The notes under the pieces: generated by a model | The model's input: the letters and a program-made list of their open reading frames with translations, nothing else | What the model was told of the DNA's origin: nothing | Database searches by the model: none | Translations under genes and position numbers: made by a program | NCBI GenBank assembly: GCA_949358305.1 | Contig: OX442319.1 | Coordinates: 9,114,001-9,178,000, forward strand | Length of the DNA stretch: 64,000 nucleotides | Source of the DNA: Strigamia acuminata | Taxonomy: Eukaryota > Arthropoda > Chilopoda > Geophilomorpha > Linotaeniidae | Direction of reading: 5' to 3' | Shown: in pieces, positions 1-8,933 of the stretch | Position numbering within the stretch: the stretch's first letter is position 1 | How the letters are laid out: every line of letters begins with the position of its first letter

Positions 1-734
1 GCGATGTCTTCACTATTATACATGATCAATGGCGCTCGTTCGAGAGAGTAAGTACGCAGAGTATTGTTTGCATTGAATTGTTGTTTCAGCATCCGAAACA
101 ATTCATTCCAGCAGCGATAATTTTCAAACACTTTTAACAATGGGATTGTGTTTAGGATGAACAAACACGCTTCCGGTGTGACATGGATAACGTGGATACT
201 CAAATTCGTTAATTCTTTGCAACCGGTCAATGTAAGGGCTCCTACATCGGTAACTATTCTGCAGAAATCAAGATTAAGATGAGTCAATCGTTGGCAATTT
301 TCACCGATTGTAGCTACAACTTGATCCGTGATTTTGTATCTTTTCTTGAAGTTTAAGTATCGAATTTGTGGTACGTTTAGTAGTAGTTGGATTAGACTTA
401 CGGGAGGAATGTCTGCTTCGTTCGAAAATCTTTGTAAGCTTAAAAATTGAAGGTTTCTACAAACCAGGGTTATTTTGTCCAGTACCGGAGTCACGTTAAC
501 ACCAAATTGATTCAAACTGCGTAATGATCTGGTGTCCTTACGTATAAAAATGTTTGGATTCAGTGGTGGATTGGTACATGTCCGTTGCATTTTACCTACC
601 GGTAGACGACTACATATGTTATTGACGATCGTGGATGGTTGATTCTCCAGTTTATCTTGCATCGTATCGAGGTTAGTGATTACCGTAATTATACATAAAT
701 TTTCAAGACTTGCTGGTGATTTTCTGTACGGCAT
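1..734 (-). CDS. LRR family protein, partial at window edge
   Basis: This is an open frame of about 244 codons that begins with ATG at 734 and runs off the left edge. It opens MPYRKSPASLENLC, followed by a helical N-terminal segment and then leucine-rich repeats of the form CxxLxxLxLxxC (for example LTHLNLDFC). It is clearly paralogous to the intact genes at 5590-6963 and 20657-22033. No stop or frameshift is seen in the visible part. The N-terminal helical segment before LRRs recalls the degenerate F-box or VHL-box regions of FBXL/ZYG11-type ubiquitin-ligase adaptors. That role is inference only; the sequence directly shows an LRR protein. Confidence 0.75.
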   Translation of the reverse strand, partial: MPYRKSPASLENLCIITVITNLDTMQDKLENQPSTIVNNICSRLPVGKMQRTCTNPPLNPNIFIRKDTRSLRSLNQFGVNVTPVLDKITLVCRNLQFLSLQRFSNEADIPPVSLIQLLLNVPQIRYLNFKKRYKITDQVVATIGENCQRLTHLNLDFCRIVTDVGALTLTGCKELTNLSIHVIHVTPEACLFILNTIPLLKVFENYRCWNELFRMLKQQFNANNTLRTYSLERAPLIMYNSEDI

Positions 735-1144
735 GACGACAAACTTCTGCAATTAACGTGTTGGTATGTGTGGCTGACTGGCAAGAAGTTTAAATACGTC
801 TTAATTTTAGGACAACGTCATATGAATGTGTATTTTCGTTACTTTTACGTTTTAACGGAATTATGTTACGGTAACGAAAATGCGCTTCTGATTCTTAGGG
901 AAATTGTCTAGAAATACAATTTTGTAGCTATTAAATATTAAAGATATTGAAAACCAGGATAAATAATATATATATTTATTATTCTACGTATACATAAACA
1001 CATTTAGATAAATATTTTAAATGGAGACACACAAACCCTAACGTTAATATTCTAAACCATACGCTAGTGATGATGTGCAAATTTCCACCAGTTTATAGTA
1101 AATACCGTAGTATACAAATAGGTTTATTGTTCTTTCAGTGTCAC
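735..1144. other. Non-coding 5' flank shared by LRR copies
   Basis: No gene is seen here. Roughly 780-960 matches the upstream flanks of the other LRR copies (about 7035-7110, 22100-22260 and 23590-23710), with the shared motif TTTTAGGACAACGTCATATG. The block may be a common 5' untranslated or promoter segment that was duplicated with the genes. Confidence 0.5.
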
Positions 1145-1458
1145 ACCAACAGCGTGTTTACTCATCCTAAACACAACGCCATTGTTAAAAGTGTTTGAAA
1201 CAGATCACTGGAATGAGTTGTTTCGGATGCTGAAACAACAATTCAATGCAAACAATACTCTCCATACTTATACTCTCTCGAACGACCGCCATTGGACATG
1301 AATAATAGTGAAGACATCGCTTTTCTGGCCAGCACTTTTCCTAATTTACGCAAAATAACAATCACAAATTTCGATTGGGATGTGAATTTTGACACTAATT
1401 TATTTTCGAGATTGCATAACGATATCCCACAAAGACTGACCAGTCTAAAGCTATGGTA
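1145..1458 (+). pseudogene. LRR gene fragment, inverted and frameshifted
   Basis: The plus strand here encodes the middle of the LRR protein (NTTPLLKVFETDHWNELF, then FRMLKQQFNANNTL), in opposite orientation to the copy at 1-734. A 2-bp insertion near 1270 (CTTATACTCTCTC against CTTACTCTCTC in paralogs) shifts the frame, and a second open stretch resumes with SEDIAFLASTFPNLR. Homology starts and stops abruptly at about 1145 and 1458. There is no start region, so this is a dead fragment. Confidence 0.8.
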
Positions 1459-2370
1459 TATTGCGATATATATTTTATTACAAACATTTACCCACATTTC
1501 ATGTGCTAAACTAGATCAAAGATCATCAACTCAACGGAATGTAAAAATTCTTTCAAATATTTTTAGAACATAATCGAGTAACTCGAGGTAAATATAACTA
1601 ACAAGCTATCCAAATATTTTAACTTAACATAAAAATAATAAAAAATAAAAAATAAAAAATACATTGTAATATAAATTGCTCGTAGCTTGGACGTCTAAGC
1701 TCGTAACCACTCGGGATGTGTGGGTTCGGTCCATGACACAGTGAATGCTACTGCAAACAGAGCTCTATAGATCGCTCTATCTATTTTTACCAAGAGATGG
1801 AGCAAAATTCAGCTTTACATCGGGTTTTACTATCACCCAGCACTCTCATGTTTTCCTGTCGCTAGCAAATTTTCACCATGTGTTTTAAAAAATCATTTCA
1901 CGTTGTTTGCCGAAAAATAAGAATTGGAGTAAGATATGACGTTCGTGAAATTGATATGGTACCTGTAAACTAATCTTTGACTTTTTTTTTGTAGTTTGCC
2001 GATCTGTTTGATTCGTAAGTCTGTTCAAAGCACCGTGATCTTCAGTGCCGGAGCACGAAAACATTCTGCGACCCTTTTTGCGGCCGTAGTTGTAAGAATA
2101 GCTGAAAGTTCCATCTGGTTGCCCAAATCGTAACCAACTGATGAAAATGAAGGAAAAAAATAAAATTCTCACTTGATTACTGTAAGAAAGCGACAGCATA
2201 GATCAATATTATTTACGAAAAGTGTGTTTATAATGTTTGATTTTCTTTTAATTTTAGAATAAGTTCTATTTCGATGCGATTGATTGATTTCTATCAGCAT
2301 AAAGTGAGTGATTTCAAAACAAACATTTTCCGCACACTCAGCTTGAACTCGTTATTTTTTGAAAACCAAA
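1459..2370. other. Intergenic, no gene recognised
   Basis: AT-rich sequence with a simple A/T run near 1630-1660. The weak open frame on the minus strand at 1885-2199 has no family features. The last 100 bases precede the zinc-finger gene and probably contain its leader. Confidence 0.5.
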
Positions 2371-3252
2371 ATGACGAGTAAACAACAGCGCTTCAGATGC
2401 AGTCGATGTGATTACTCGAGTTCATTTTATTCGTGTTTGAAGACACACATGCTGATTCACGTTGGTGCAAAACCCTACAAATGCCAGGTGTGTTTAATTT
2501 CCATTCGGTCTAAAGTGATGCTGGTTAACCATACACGATCTCACACGAGGAAAAACCCATTCAAGTGTCATCTATGCGATTATTCCTGCACCCAAAGTAG
2601 GGATTTAAAAAAACATTTAACAACCCATTCAAGAAACAGAGGATTTACTTGCCATTTGTGCGTTTATTCGTGTCGTAATGCAAGGATTTTGAGTAGTCAC
2701 GTAAAGACTCATACTACAGAAGAAGCAGTCAAGTGTCATCTATGTGCTTTTTCCTGTATTGGAAGTGCGGATTTAAAAATACATATATTAACTCACACGA
2801 AAGAAAAGCTGTTTAAGTGTAAAGAATGTAATTTTTCGTGTTCAACTGCAAGTAGTATGACTAGACATGGAAAAACCCACACTGGGGAAAAGCCATTCAA
2901 ATGTCACTTATGTGATTATTCCAGTATTACAAGTTGGAATTTAAAAAATCATATTGCAACTCATACAGGTGAAAAACCATTCAAGTGCCATCTTTGTGCT
3001 TATTCCTGTATTACAAGTGGGGATTTAAAAAAACATATTGCAATTCATACAGGTGTAAGAGGATTCAAGTGCCTTTTATGTGATTATTCTTGTGTTGAAA
3101 GTGGAAATTTAAAAAACCATATTGCAACTCATATAGGTGAAAAACAATTCAAGTGCCATCTTTGTGCTTATTCCTGTATTCAAAGTGGAAGTCTAAAACG
3201 TCATATTGCTACACATACAGATGAAAAACCATTCAAACTGTCATTTATGTGA
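2371..3252 (+). CDS. C2H2 zinc-finger protein, 10 fingers, frameshifted end
   Basis: The start is the ATG at 2371 (MTSKQQRF), giving 293 residues. Ten consecutive C2H2 fingers follow the pattern C-x2-C-x12-H-x3-H with TGEKPFKC-type linkers, each about 28 residues. The common core is FKCHLCxYSC. After the tenth finger one extra base (TTCAAACTGTCAT where the other fingers read TTCAAGTGTCAT) puts the reading into a stop at 3250. The next finger continues out of frame to a TAA near 3308, and a further degenerate finger follows. The family is usually nuclear and DNA-binding. This copy may still make a truncated protein or be decaying. It has no introns. Confidence 0.75.
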   Translation: MTSKQQRFRCSRCDYSSSFYSCLKTHMLIHVGAKPYKCQVCLISIRSKVMLVNHTRSHTRKNPFKCHLCDYSCTQSRDLKKHLTTHSRNRGFTCHLCVYSCRNARILSSHVKTHTTEEAVKCHLCAFSCIGSADLKIHILTHTKEKLFKCKECNFSCSTASSMTRHGKTHTGEKPFKCHLCDYSSITSWNLKNHIATHTGEKPFKCHLCAYSCITSGDLKKHIAIHTGVRGFKCLLCDYSCVESGNLKNHIATHIGEKQFKCHLCAYSCIQSGSLKRHIATHTDEKPFKLSFM

Positions 3253-3365
3253 TTATTCCTGTAGTAGCAGTTTGACTTTTAAAAGACACTTAAAAACACA
3301 TACAGCATAAAAATTATTCAAGTTCCATTTTTGTGTTTATTCTTGTCAGCTAATTAATACTTTGA
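3253..3365 (+). pseudogene. Out-of-frame zinc-finger tail
   Basis: Read one frame over, this stretch encodes CHLCDYSCSSSLTFKRH and LKTHTA, then TAA. A worn finger-like segment (FHFCVYSC) follows before the Tc1 element. It is the lost C-terminus of the zinc-finger gene. Confidence 0.65.
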
Positions 3366-3489
3366 TAAAATGTGCTAAAAAGCATTTTTTTTGTTAGGAA
3401 AATTTAGAAAACTGAAATTTATTTTGGCTGAAAAAAGATTATTGTTATACTACACAAAAAAAACATTTTCTGGTGTTTGCAGTGTAATA

Positions 3490-3740
3490 CAACCCCTGGC
3501 AGAAAGTATGCGATACTTTTTCTGCTTCAAAAAATCAGTAGAAAAAGTTCCTGTAAAAAAATTGGTGTTAAAGAATTAGATGGAATTAATAAAGGGCTTT
3601 AAAATAACCATATTTAATCTAACTTTTGGCTATTTACAAACAAACAAAAAAAAATTTTGAGCTGAGAAATCCCATGTTTTCTTAACATGGGGTTGGAAAA
3701 AAGTATGAGATTGCTGCAAGCAGTGGAAATAAGTATGCGA
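3490..3740 (+). repeat. Left long terminal inverted repeat of Tc1 element
   Basis: It pairs with 4559-4795. The sequence includes AGTATGCGATACTTTTTCTG near the outer end and a second AAGTATGCGA motif at the inner end, like the paired transposase sites of IR/DR-type Tc1 elements. Confidence 0.8.
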
Positions 3741-3778
3741 TATTTACACAAAAAAAAAACAATTACAGACAATTCCAT

Positions 3779-4537
3779 GTGGCAACAGTAATTGGGTGTG
3801 CCCAAAGTACTGTTTCAAGTACTTGGCTAAAGTTTAAAACAACTGGATCGGTAAAAAACCATCCGAGAAGTGGTCGTCCCCGTGAGACAAAAGCCAAGCA
3901 GGATAAACAATTGGTGAAAATTTGCCGTAAAATGCGAAAATCTACATCTAAACAAATGAATTTAGAATGGAAAAAGAGTGGAGTTGATGTTTCTGACCGC
4001 ACAGTACGGGATAGATTAAATGTTAAAGGTTTCTCATTAAACAAAGCTAAAAAGAAACCTCTGCTCACTCGAATGCATCGCAGGAACCGATTGAAATGGG
4101 CCAAAGAACATCGAAATTGGTCAACAGATGACTGGAAAAAGGTGGTTTTCAGCAATGAATCACGGATTTGCTTAGGAGCAGGCGATGACACAGGAAAATT
4201 TGTCTGGAGGAGAACCAGTGAAAAATTTAATCCATACTGCTTGTTGTCAACAGTGAAATTTCCGCAAAGTTTTATGGTTTGGGGCTGTTTCTCCTCGGTA
4301 GGAGTTGGTGAATTGTGTGTTATAAATGGCACGATGAAGGCTGAAACATATGGCCATCCTGGACACATTTCTTCTACCCACATTGATGAGAACCCCAAAA
4401 CCAAAGCAAAATTGAAGGATGCAATCAAGGAAAGCTGGAGTGATATCAGTTCCGATTGTTGTGCCAAACTTGTTTCCTCAATGCCTGATCATATTAAGGC
4501 AATAATTAAAGCAAAAGGTGGATCCACCAAGTATTAA
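3779..4537 (+). pseudogene. Tc1-like transposase, truncated and catalytically broken
   Basis: The open frame gives about 252 residues but has no in-frame ATG at its left end. The helix-turn-helix is partial (GCAQSTVSSTWLKFKTTG), followed by the Tc1 linker GRPRETKAKQ. The block around residue 130 reads VVFSNESRI where active Tc1 transposases have an aspartate at the position of N. After SFMVWGCFSSVG the sequence jumps to a C-terminal stretch (LVSSMPDHIKAIIKAKGG), so about 90 residues with the second catalytic D and the third catalytic residue are deleted. The antisense frame at 3763-4467 is a shadow. Confidence 0.85.
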
Positions 4538-4558
4538 CTGTCACATTTTAGTGCATTG

Positions 4559-4795
4559 TCGCATACTTATTTCCACTGCTTGCAGCAATCTGATACTTTT
4601 TTCCAACCCCATGGGATTTCTCAGCTCAGAATTTTTTTTTGTTTGTTTGTAAATAGCCAAAAGTTAGATTAAATATGGTTATTTTAAAGCCCTTTATTAA
4701 TTCCATCTAATTCTTTAACACCAATTTTTTACAGGAACTTTTTCTACTGATTTTTTGAAGCAGAAAAAGTATCGCATACTTTCTGCCAGGGGTTG
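4559..4795 (-). repeat. Right long terminal inverted repeat of Tc1 element
   Basis: Reverse complement of the left repeat, ending GGGGTTG at 4795 before the TA duplication. Confidence 0.8.
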
Positions 4796-4797
4796 TA

Positions 4798-5589
4798 GAT
4801 ACGTTCCATTACACACGGTATCTATTACGCATTGTCAAATATACAGTATACACCCAACTTGTACAAAGAATTACATCTATATAGCAGTTTGATAATAAGT
4901 AAATGTAATAAGTAATAAATGTGTATTTTAAAAATAGATAAATATTTTTTATAATTTTCACACAATCCTTTCAATAAATGTTTTTTTGCAATTTTTGAAA
5001 GTCTTGTGTATTTTATATTAAAGTTTGTGAATATAATAATTTTGAGTGAAAATAACAGTTTTGTAATGAAGGTTTGAGTACTTGATGACTTTGTATGTTG
5101 GCATGCATGGTTGTAAAATTGTGATTGGTTTGTACAATGTTGGTTTTTATTGTCTCACACATTCCTTGTTCTGTACATTTATTCACTGAAATTTGCACAA
5201 ATTTGTTTAGTGTGTAATATAAAGCTGCAGTTGTGGATTTTATTTCGTTTTTCCAATACATGTTCCGAGTATAAATCGCTTAATATTTTGTGTACATTTT
5301 TTTAAAAATTAAATTAAAAGTAAAATTGAACGGGCGAATAATATTCGGTCCCTTGAAATAAACGTGAAAAGTCCATCAATTCTATTGATTGCATTTAGGT
5401 TGTTGAGAACAGGGTGCTTTTTGACTAGGATGCATATATTATTTTCAGTTTCATTACAATCACCAGCTCATTACCAATCGTCAAGAGGATCATCAAAATT
5501 TACACAATAACGTAACTTTTATTTCATTTTATTTTAATACACTCACCGTTGTGAGTTGCGGTAAGCAGTAATTGAAAAGAATTCATCCT
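4798..5589. other. Intergenic plus 3' flank of LRR gene
   Basis: No gene is seen in 4798-5500. From about 5503 (ACAATAACGTAACTTTTATTTC) the sequence matches the region at 20551-20656 downstream of the second intact LRR gene. This marks the 3' end of the duplicated block. On the minus strand it contains an AATAAA signal, so it is probably the 3' untranslated region. Confidence 0.55.
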
Positions 5590-6963
5590 TTACCAGCCAT
5601 CAAGCGGGTCTGGTGGACTATCATAACGTTCTGTAATACGCACCTCCAAGTTCTTGCTCTTCATGTACTTCTGAATTTTAGAAATATTAGAAACGATATT
5701 ATCACAATATTGGAAGCACAACACATTGAGCGGATTTTGCATTTCCAACAACGCAATGATCGAACTTTCATTAATGGAATGACACCGAAATAAATATAAA
5801 GACTTGAGCTTCCGAAATGCGTTCGATTTAACAAGTTCGCAAACCAAACTGTCACTAAATGTCGAAGAATAAGATAGTTCTAAATATTCCAAATTAGGGC
5901 ACACCAATAACGTTTTCATCTGTAATTCCGTTAAGAGCCTGCCTGGAGTCATAAAGATATGCAGTAAGCGTAGTTTTGAGAAGATAACGCGCTGCTCAGT
6001 AGCAGTTTCCATGTAAATGGTACATATTTTCATTGACAATTTCTCCAACATAGGACAGGAGCGATCAACAAGCATAATATTGACTAAGTTAAATTCCCAT
6101 AGGTTTAGACTGGTCAGTCTTTCCGTTACATCGTTATGCAATCTCGAGAATATATCGTTGGCAAAATTCACATCCCAATCGAAAGTTGTGATTGTTATTC
6201 TGCGTAAATTAGGAAAAGTGCTGGTCAGAAAAGCCATGTCTTCATTAATATCCATGTCAAATAACGTTCGTTCGAGAGAGTAAGTACGCAGAGTATTGTT
6301 TGCATTAAATTGTTGTCTCAGCATCCGAAACAACTCATCCCAGTGATCATTTTTAAACACTTTTAACAAGGGCGTTGTGTTTAGGATGAACAAACACGCT
6401 TCCGGTGTAACACGGAAAGAGTTGATATTTAAATTACTTAATTCTTTGCAAATGGTCAATGCACGGGCGCCTAGATCGGTGACTTTTCTGCAGGAATCAA
6501 GATTAAGATGGGTCAAACGTTGACAATTTTCACCGATTGTTGCTACAACTTGATCCGAGGTTTCGTTTCTGTTCGTTAAGTTTAAGTATCGAATTTGCGG
6601 CAAGTTTTTTAGTAGTTGGATTAGACTTATGGGAGGAATGTGTGGTTCTTTCGAAAATCGTTGTAAGCTTAAATATTGAAGGTTTCTACAAACCCGGGTT
6701 ATTTTGTCCAGTACCGGAGTCACGTTAACACCAAATTGATTCAAACTGCGTAATGATCTGGTGTTCTCACGTATAAAAATGTTTGGATTCAGTGGTGGAA
6801 TGGTACTGGTCCGTTGCATTTTACCTACCGGTAGTCGACTACGTATGTTATTGACGATTGTGGAAGGTTGGTTCTCCAGTTTCTCTTGCATCGTATCGAG
6901 ATTACTGATTACCGTAATTATACATAAATTTTCAAGGCTCGCTGGTGATTTTCTGCACGGCAT
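5590..6963 (-). CDS. LRR protein, intact copy (457 aa), F-box/ZYG11-like layout
   Basis: An uninterrupted single-exon frame runs from ATG at 6963 to TAA at 5590. Residues 1-60 (MPCRKSPASLENLC and following) form a helical head. From about residue 80 to 440 there are leucine-rich repeats, for example NLQYLSLQRF, QIRYLNLTNR, RLTHLNLDSC, NLEYLELSYS and KLKSLYLFRC. No signal peptide or membrane segment is seen, so it should be cytosolic or nuclear. The layout resembles substrate-recognition adaptors of cullin ubiquitin ligases (FBXL or ZYG11 type), but no canonical F-box can be shown by eye. It is a close paralog of 20657-22033, colinear over the whole length. Confidence 0.85.
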   Translation of the reverse strand: MPCRKSPASLENLCIITVISNLDTMQEKLENQPSTIVNNIRSRLPVGKMQRTSTIPPLNPNIFIRENTRSLRSLNQFGVNVTPVLDKITRVCRNLQYLSLQRFSKEPHIPPISLIQLLKNLPQIRYLNLTNRNETSDQVVATIGENCQRLTHLNLDSCRKVTDLGARALTICKELSNLNINSFRVTPEACLFILNTTPLLKVFKNDHWDELFRMLRQQFNANNTLRTYSLERTLFDMDINEDMAFLTSTFPNLRRITITTFDWDVNFANDIFSRLHNDVTERLTSLNLWEFNLVNIMLVDRSCPMLEKLSMKICTIYMETATEQRVIFSKLRLLHIFMTPGRLLTELQMKTLLVCPNLEYLELSYSSTFSDSLVCELVKSNAFRKLKSLYLFRCHSINESSIIALLEMQNPLNVLCFQYCDNIVSNISKIQKYMKSKNLEVRITERYDSPPDPLDGW

Positions 6964-7865
6964 GACGAAAGACTTCTGGAATTACCGTGTTGGTATGTGT
7001 GTAGCTGACTGGCAAGAAGTGGTTAAATAAAAGTCTCAATTTTAGCACAACGTCATGTGAACGTGTATTTTCGTTACTTTTATGCTTTGTCACGGTAACG
7101 AAAAGCAGGATAAATAATATGTATACTCCGTATTTATTATTCTACGTATACATTGTGACAAATTAAAAGCCGTACTTAATAAAGTTTATATCACGAATAG
7201 ATGGCGCTATTAAATATTAGCAGTAAATAAATAATGCATTTTTGCAAGTAAATAATGCATTTTTGCAAATAAATAATGCTTTTTTGTCAAAAAATGTGAA
7301 AACATGGCCTAAAAGGTGCACTTTTATGCATAAAAAGTGTATTTTTTTACGTAAAAACTGTGCCTGGGAGGTGCCAAATTCTTTTGCTACGACTCCGATC
7401 ATCCTAAATTAAAAATTGACCCGTCGCTCGGATTTTGATGGCACTTAGTTTCGGGGTTTCTTTCTAACACGGTTTCCTGTCAGTTTCCAAACTTTTCTTC
7501 AGCTGTCCCTTAGCTTTCCTGCTCTGCTACGAACAATTTTACCGAGTTTTAATTTATTCGCATTCTTTTGTCTGCATATTTTCAAGCAGATTCAACAAAA
7601 AAAAAATATTAACAATTCAAACCACATATCCTTCGCACGAAATTCGAAAATTTATTCATTTCTTTAATTTTTTACTATCAAGACAAAAATATTACTTCCT
7701 AGAAAAAACAACTTCTTTCAACTTCAACCGCACTGACCTTCACAGGAACCACGAAATAACACTAAAAAAAAATACCTAGAATGCAAGTTGCACCACCCCA
7801 GGCAACTTAAATCCCAACAACTTAATCCCAACCAAAAAATCACAACAACAACAACAACACCAGCC
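6964..7865. other. Upstream flanks; 7300-7709 duplicated at 22262-22663
   Basis: The sequence from about 7300 (CCTAAAAGGTGCACTTTTATGC) to 7709 (TTACTTCCTAGAAAA) is repeated at about 22262-22663, next to the second LRR gene. A short tandem of ATAAATAATGCATTTTTGCA lies at 7225-7275. Bases 7710-7865 are CA-rich and form the probable leader of the receptor gene. Confidence 0.6.
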
Positions 7866-8933
7866 ATGGAAAACACAACGACGCACTTGCAACACGACAA
7901 ATACTGCGGACAACAATTCCGCGACTTCCGCACAACCTTCAAACACTACCACGGGTACGTGAGCGTCGCCGTGTGCATCTTCGGCATCGTCGCCAACATC
8001 CTCAACATCGTCGTCCTCACCCGAAAAAACATGATTTCATCCATCAACTCCCTCCTGACCGGCCTCGCCGTAGCGGACATGCTCGTTATGCTCGACTATT
8101 TACCGTACACGATCAACCACTACATCCTCATCGAACACACGGACAAACTCAACTACTTTACCCACCACCGAATGGTGTTAATCCTCGTCTGCGATCACGT
8201 TCTCGTCCTTAGCCACACCGTGTCCATCGCATTCACACTCGCGTTAGCCGCATGGCGCTACATTGCCGTTAATTACCCGCTAAAGGCCAGTCAATGGTGC
8301 AACGTGCGACGAACACGCGTGGCAATTGCCGCGTGTTACTTTGTGCCGTTGGTTTTGTGTTTGCCCGTTTTCGTGTCGTTTTCCGTGCAGCCGAGGGACG
8401 GCGGAGCGTTTTACGAGGTCGGATTAACGGATGTTGCGATGGCTAACGAGCAATTACTCGCTAGGATCATGTTTTGGTGGATTAGCGTGTTGATTAAGTT
8501 GGTTCCGTGTGTTGTGTTGTGTTTTTTTAGTTTGTTTTTGGTCCGCGGGCTGCGCAGAGCGGGAAAAACGAAGAGTCGGTTGGTGCACGATCATCGGGGG
8601 TCGATGAACGAGGAGAAGGAGAAACGAGTGATGGGGAGGACGACGGGGATGTTGGTTGGAGTTTTGGTGTTGTTTGTTGTTACGGAGTTTCCGGTGGGGA
8701 TTTTGGCGTTGATGACGGCGGTTTTGGGCGAGGAGTTTTATTCCACGTGTTATTTGTATCTGAGAGAGGCGAGGACGATTTTGATGCTGGTTAATTCGGC
8801 GTTGAATTTTGTGATTTATTGCGCGATGAGTCGACGGTTTCGGGAAACGTTTTTGGATGTTTTTCGGTTGAAATGGCGCGAAAAAAAGTGTGTGAGTCAA
8901 GAGTTTGTTACTGAAGCGACCACTTCGATGTAA
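7866..8933 (+). CDS. Rhodopsin-type GPCR, myosuppressin/DMSR-like
   Basis: The ATG at 7866 has a good context (CAGCCATGG), giving 355 residues in one exon. Seven membrane segments are visible. TM1 is GIVANILNIVVLT, TM2 is LLTGLAVADMLVMLDY, and TM3 ends in WRYIAVNYP where most receptors have DRY. TM6 has TEFPVGILAL instead of CWxP, and TM7 has NSALNFVIYCAMSRRFRETF instead of NPxxY. This set of changes is typical of the arthropod myosuppressin receptor and nematode DMSR family, which binds amidated peptides and signals through G proteins at the plasma membrane. The exact ligand cannot be read from sequence. The coding strand is C-rich in the first half and G/T-rich in the second. Confidence 0.85.
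   Translation: MENTTTHLQHDKYCGQQFRDFRTTFKHYHGYVSVAVCIFGIVANILNIVVLTRKNMISSINSLLTGLAVADMLVMLDYLPYTINHYILIEHTDKLNYFTHHRMVLILVCDHVLVLSHTVSIAFTLALAAWRYIAVNYPLKASQWCNVRRTRVAIAACYFVPLVLCLPVFVSFSVQPRDGGAFYEVGLTDVAMANEQLLARIMFWWISVLIKLVPCVVLCFFSLFLVRGLRRAGKTKSRLVHDHRGSMNEEKEKRVMGRTTGMLVGVLVLFVVTEFPVGILALMTAVLGEEFYSTCYLYLREARTILMLVNSALNFVIYCAMSRRFRETFLDVFRLKWREKKCVSQEFVTEATTSM

Larger units (their letters stand above)
3490..4795 (+). mobile_element. Tc1/mariner element, internally deleted
   Basis: The element is about 1306 bp. It starts CAACCCCTGGCAGAAAG and ends with the reverse complement, flanked on both sides by TA (3488-3489 and 4796-4797), the Tc1/mariner target duplication. The terminal inverted repeats are unusually long, about 240-250 bp each. 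The left repeat carries a short extra insert around 3675-3690 that the right lacks. The transposase inside is defective, so any movement would need an enzyme in trans. Confidence 0.9.

Noticed and set aside
1885-2199. 104-codon minus-strand frame
   Set aside because: No start context, no domain, low-complexity composition, and no similarity seen to the neighbouring genes.
3763-4467. Long minus-strand frame over the Tc1 transposase
   Set aside because: It is the antisense shadow of the recognisable transposase and has no family features.
7788-7865. Longer N-terminus for the receptor gene
   Set aside because: It would need a TTG start. The ATG at 7866 has a strong context and precedes a normal extracellular N-terminus.
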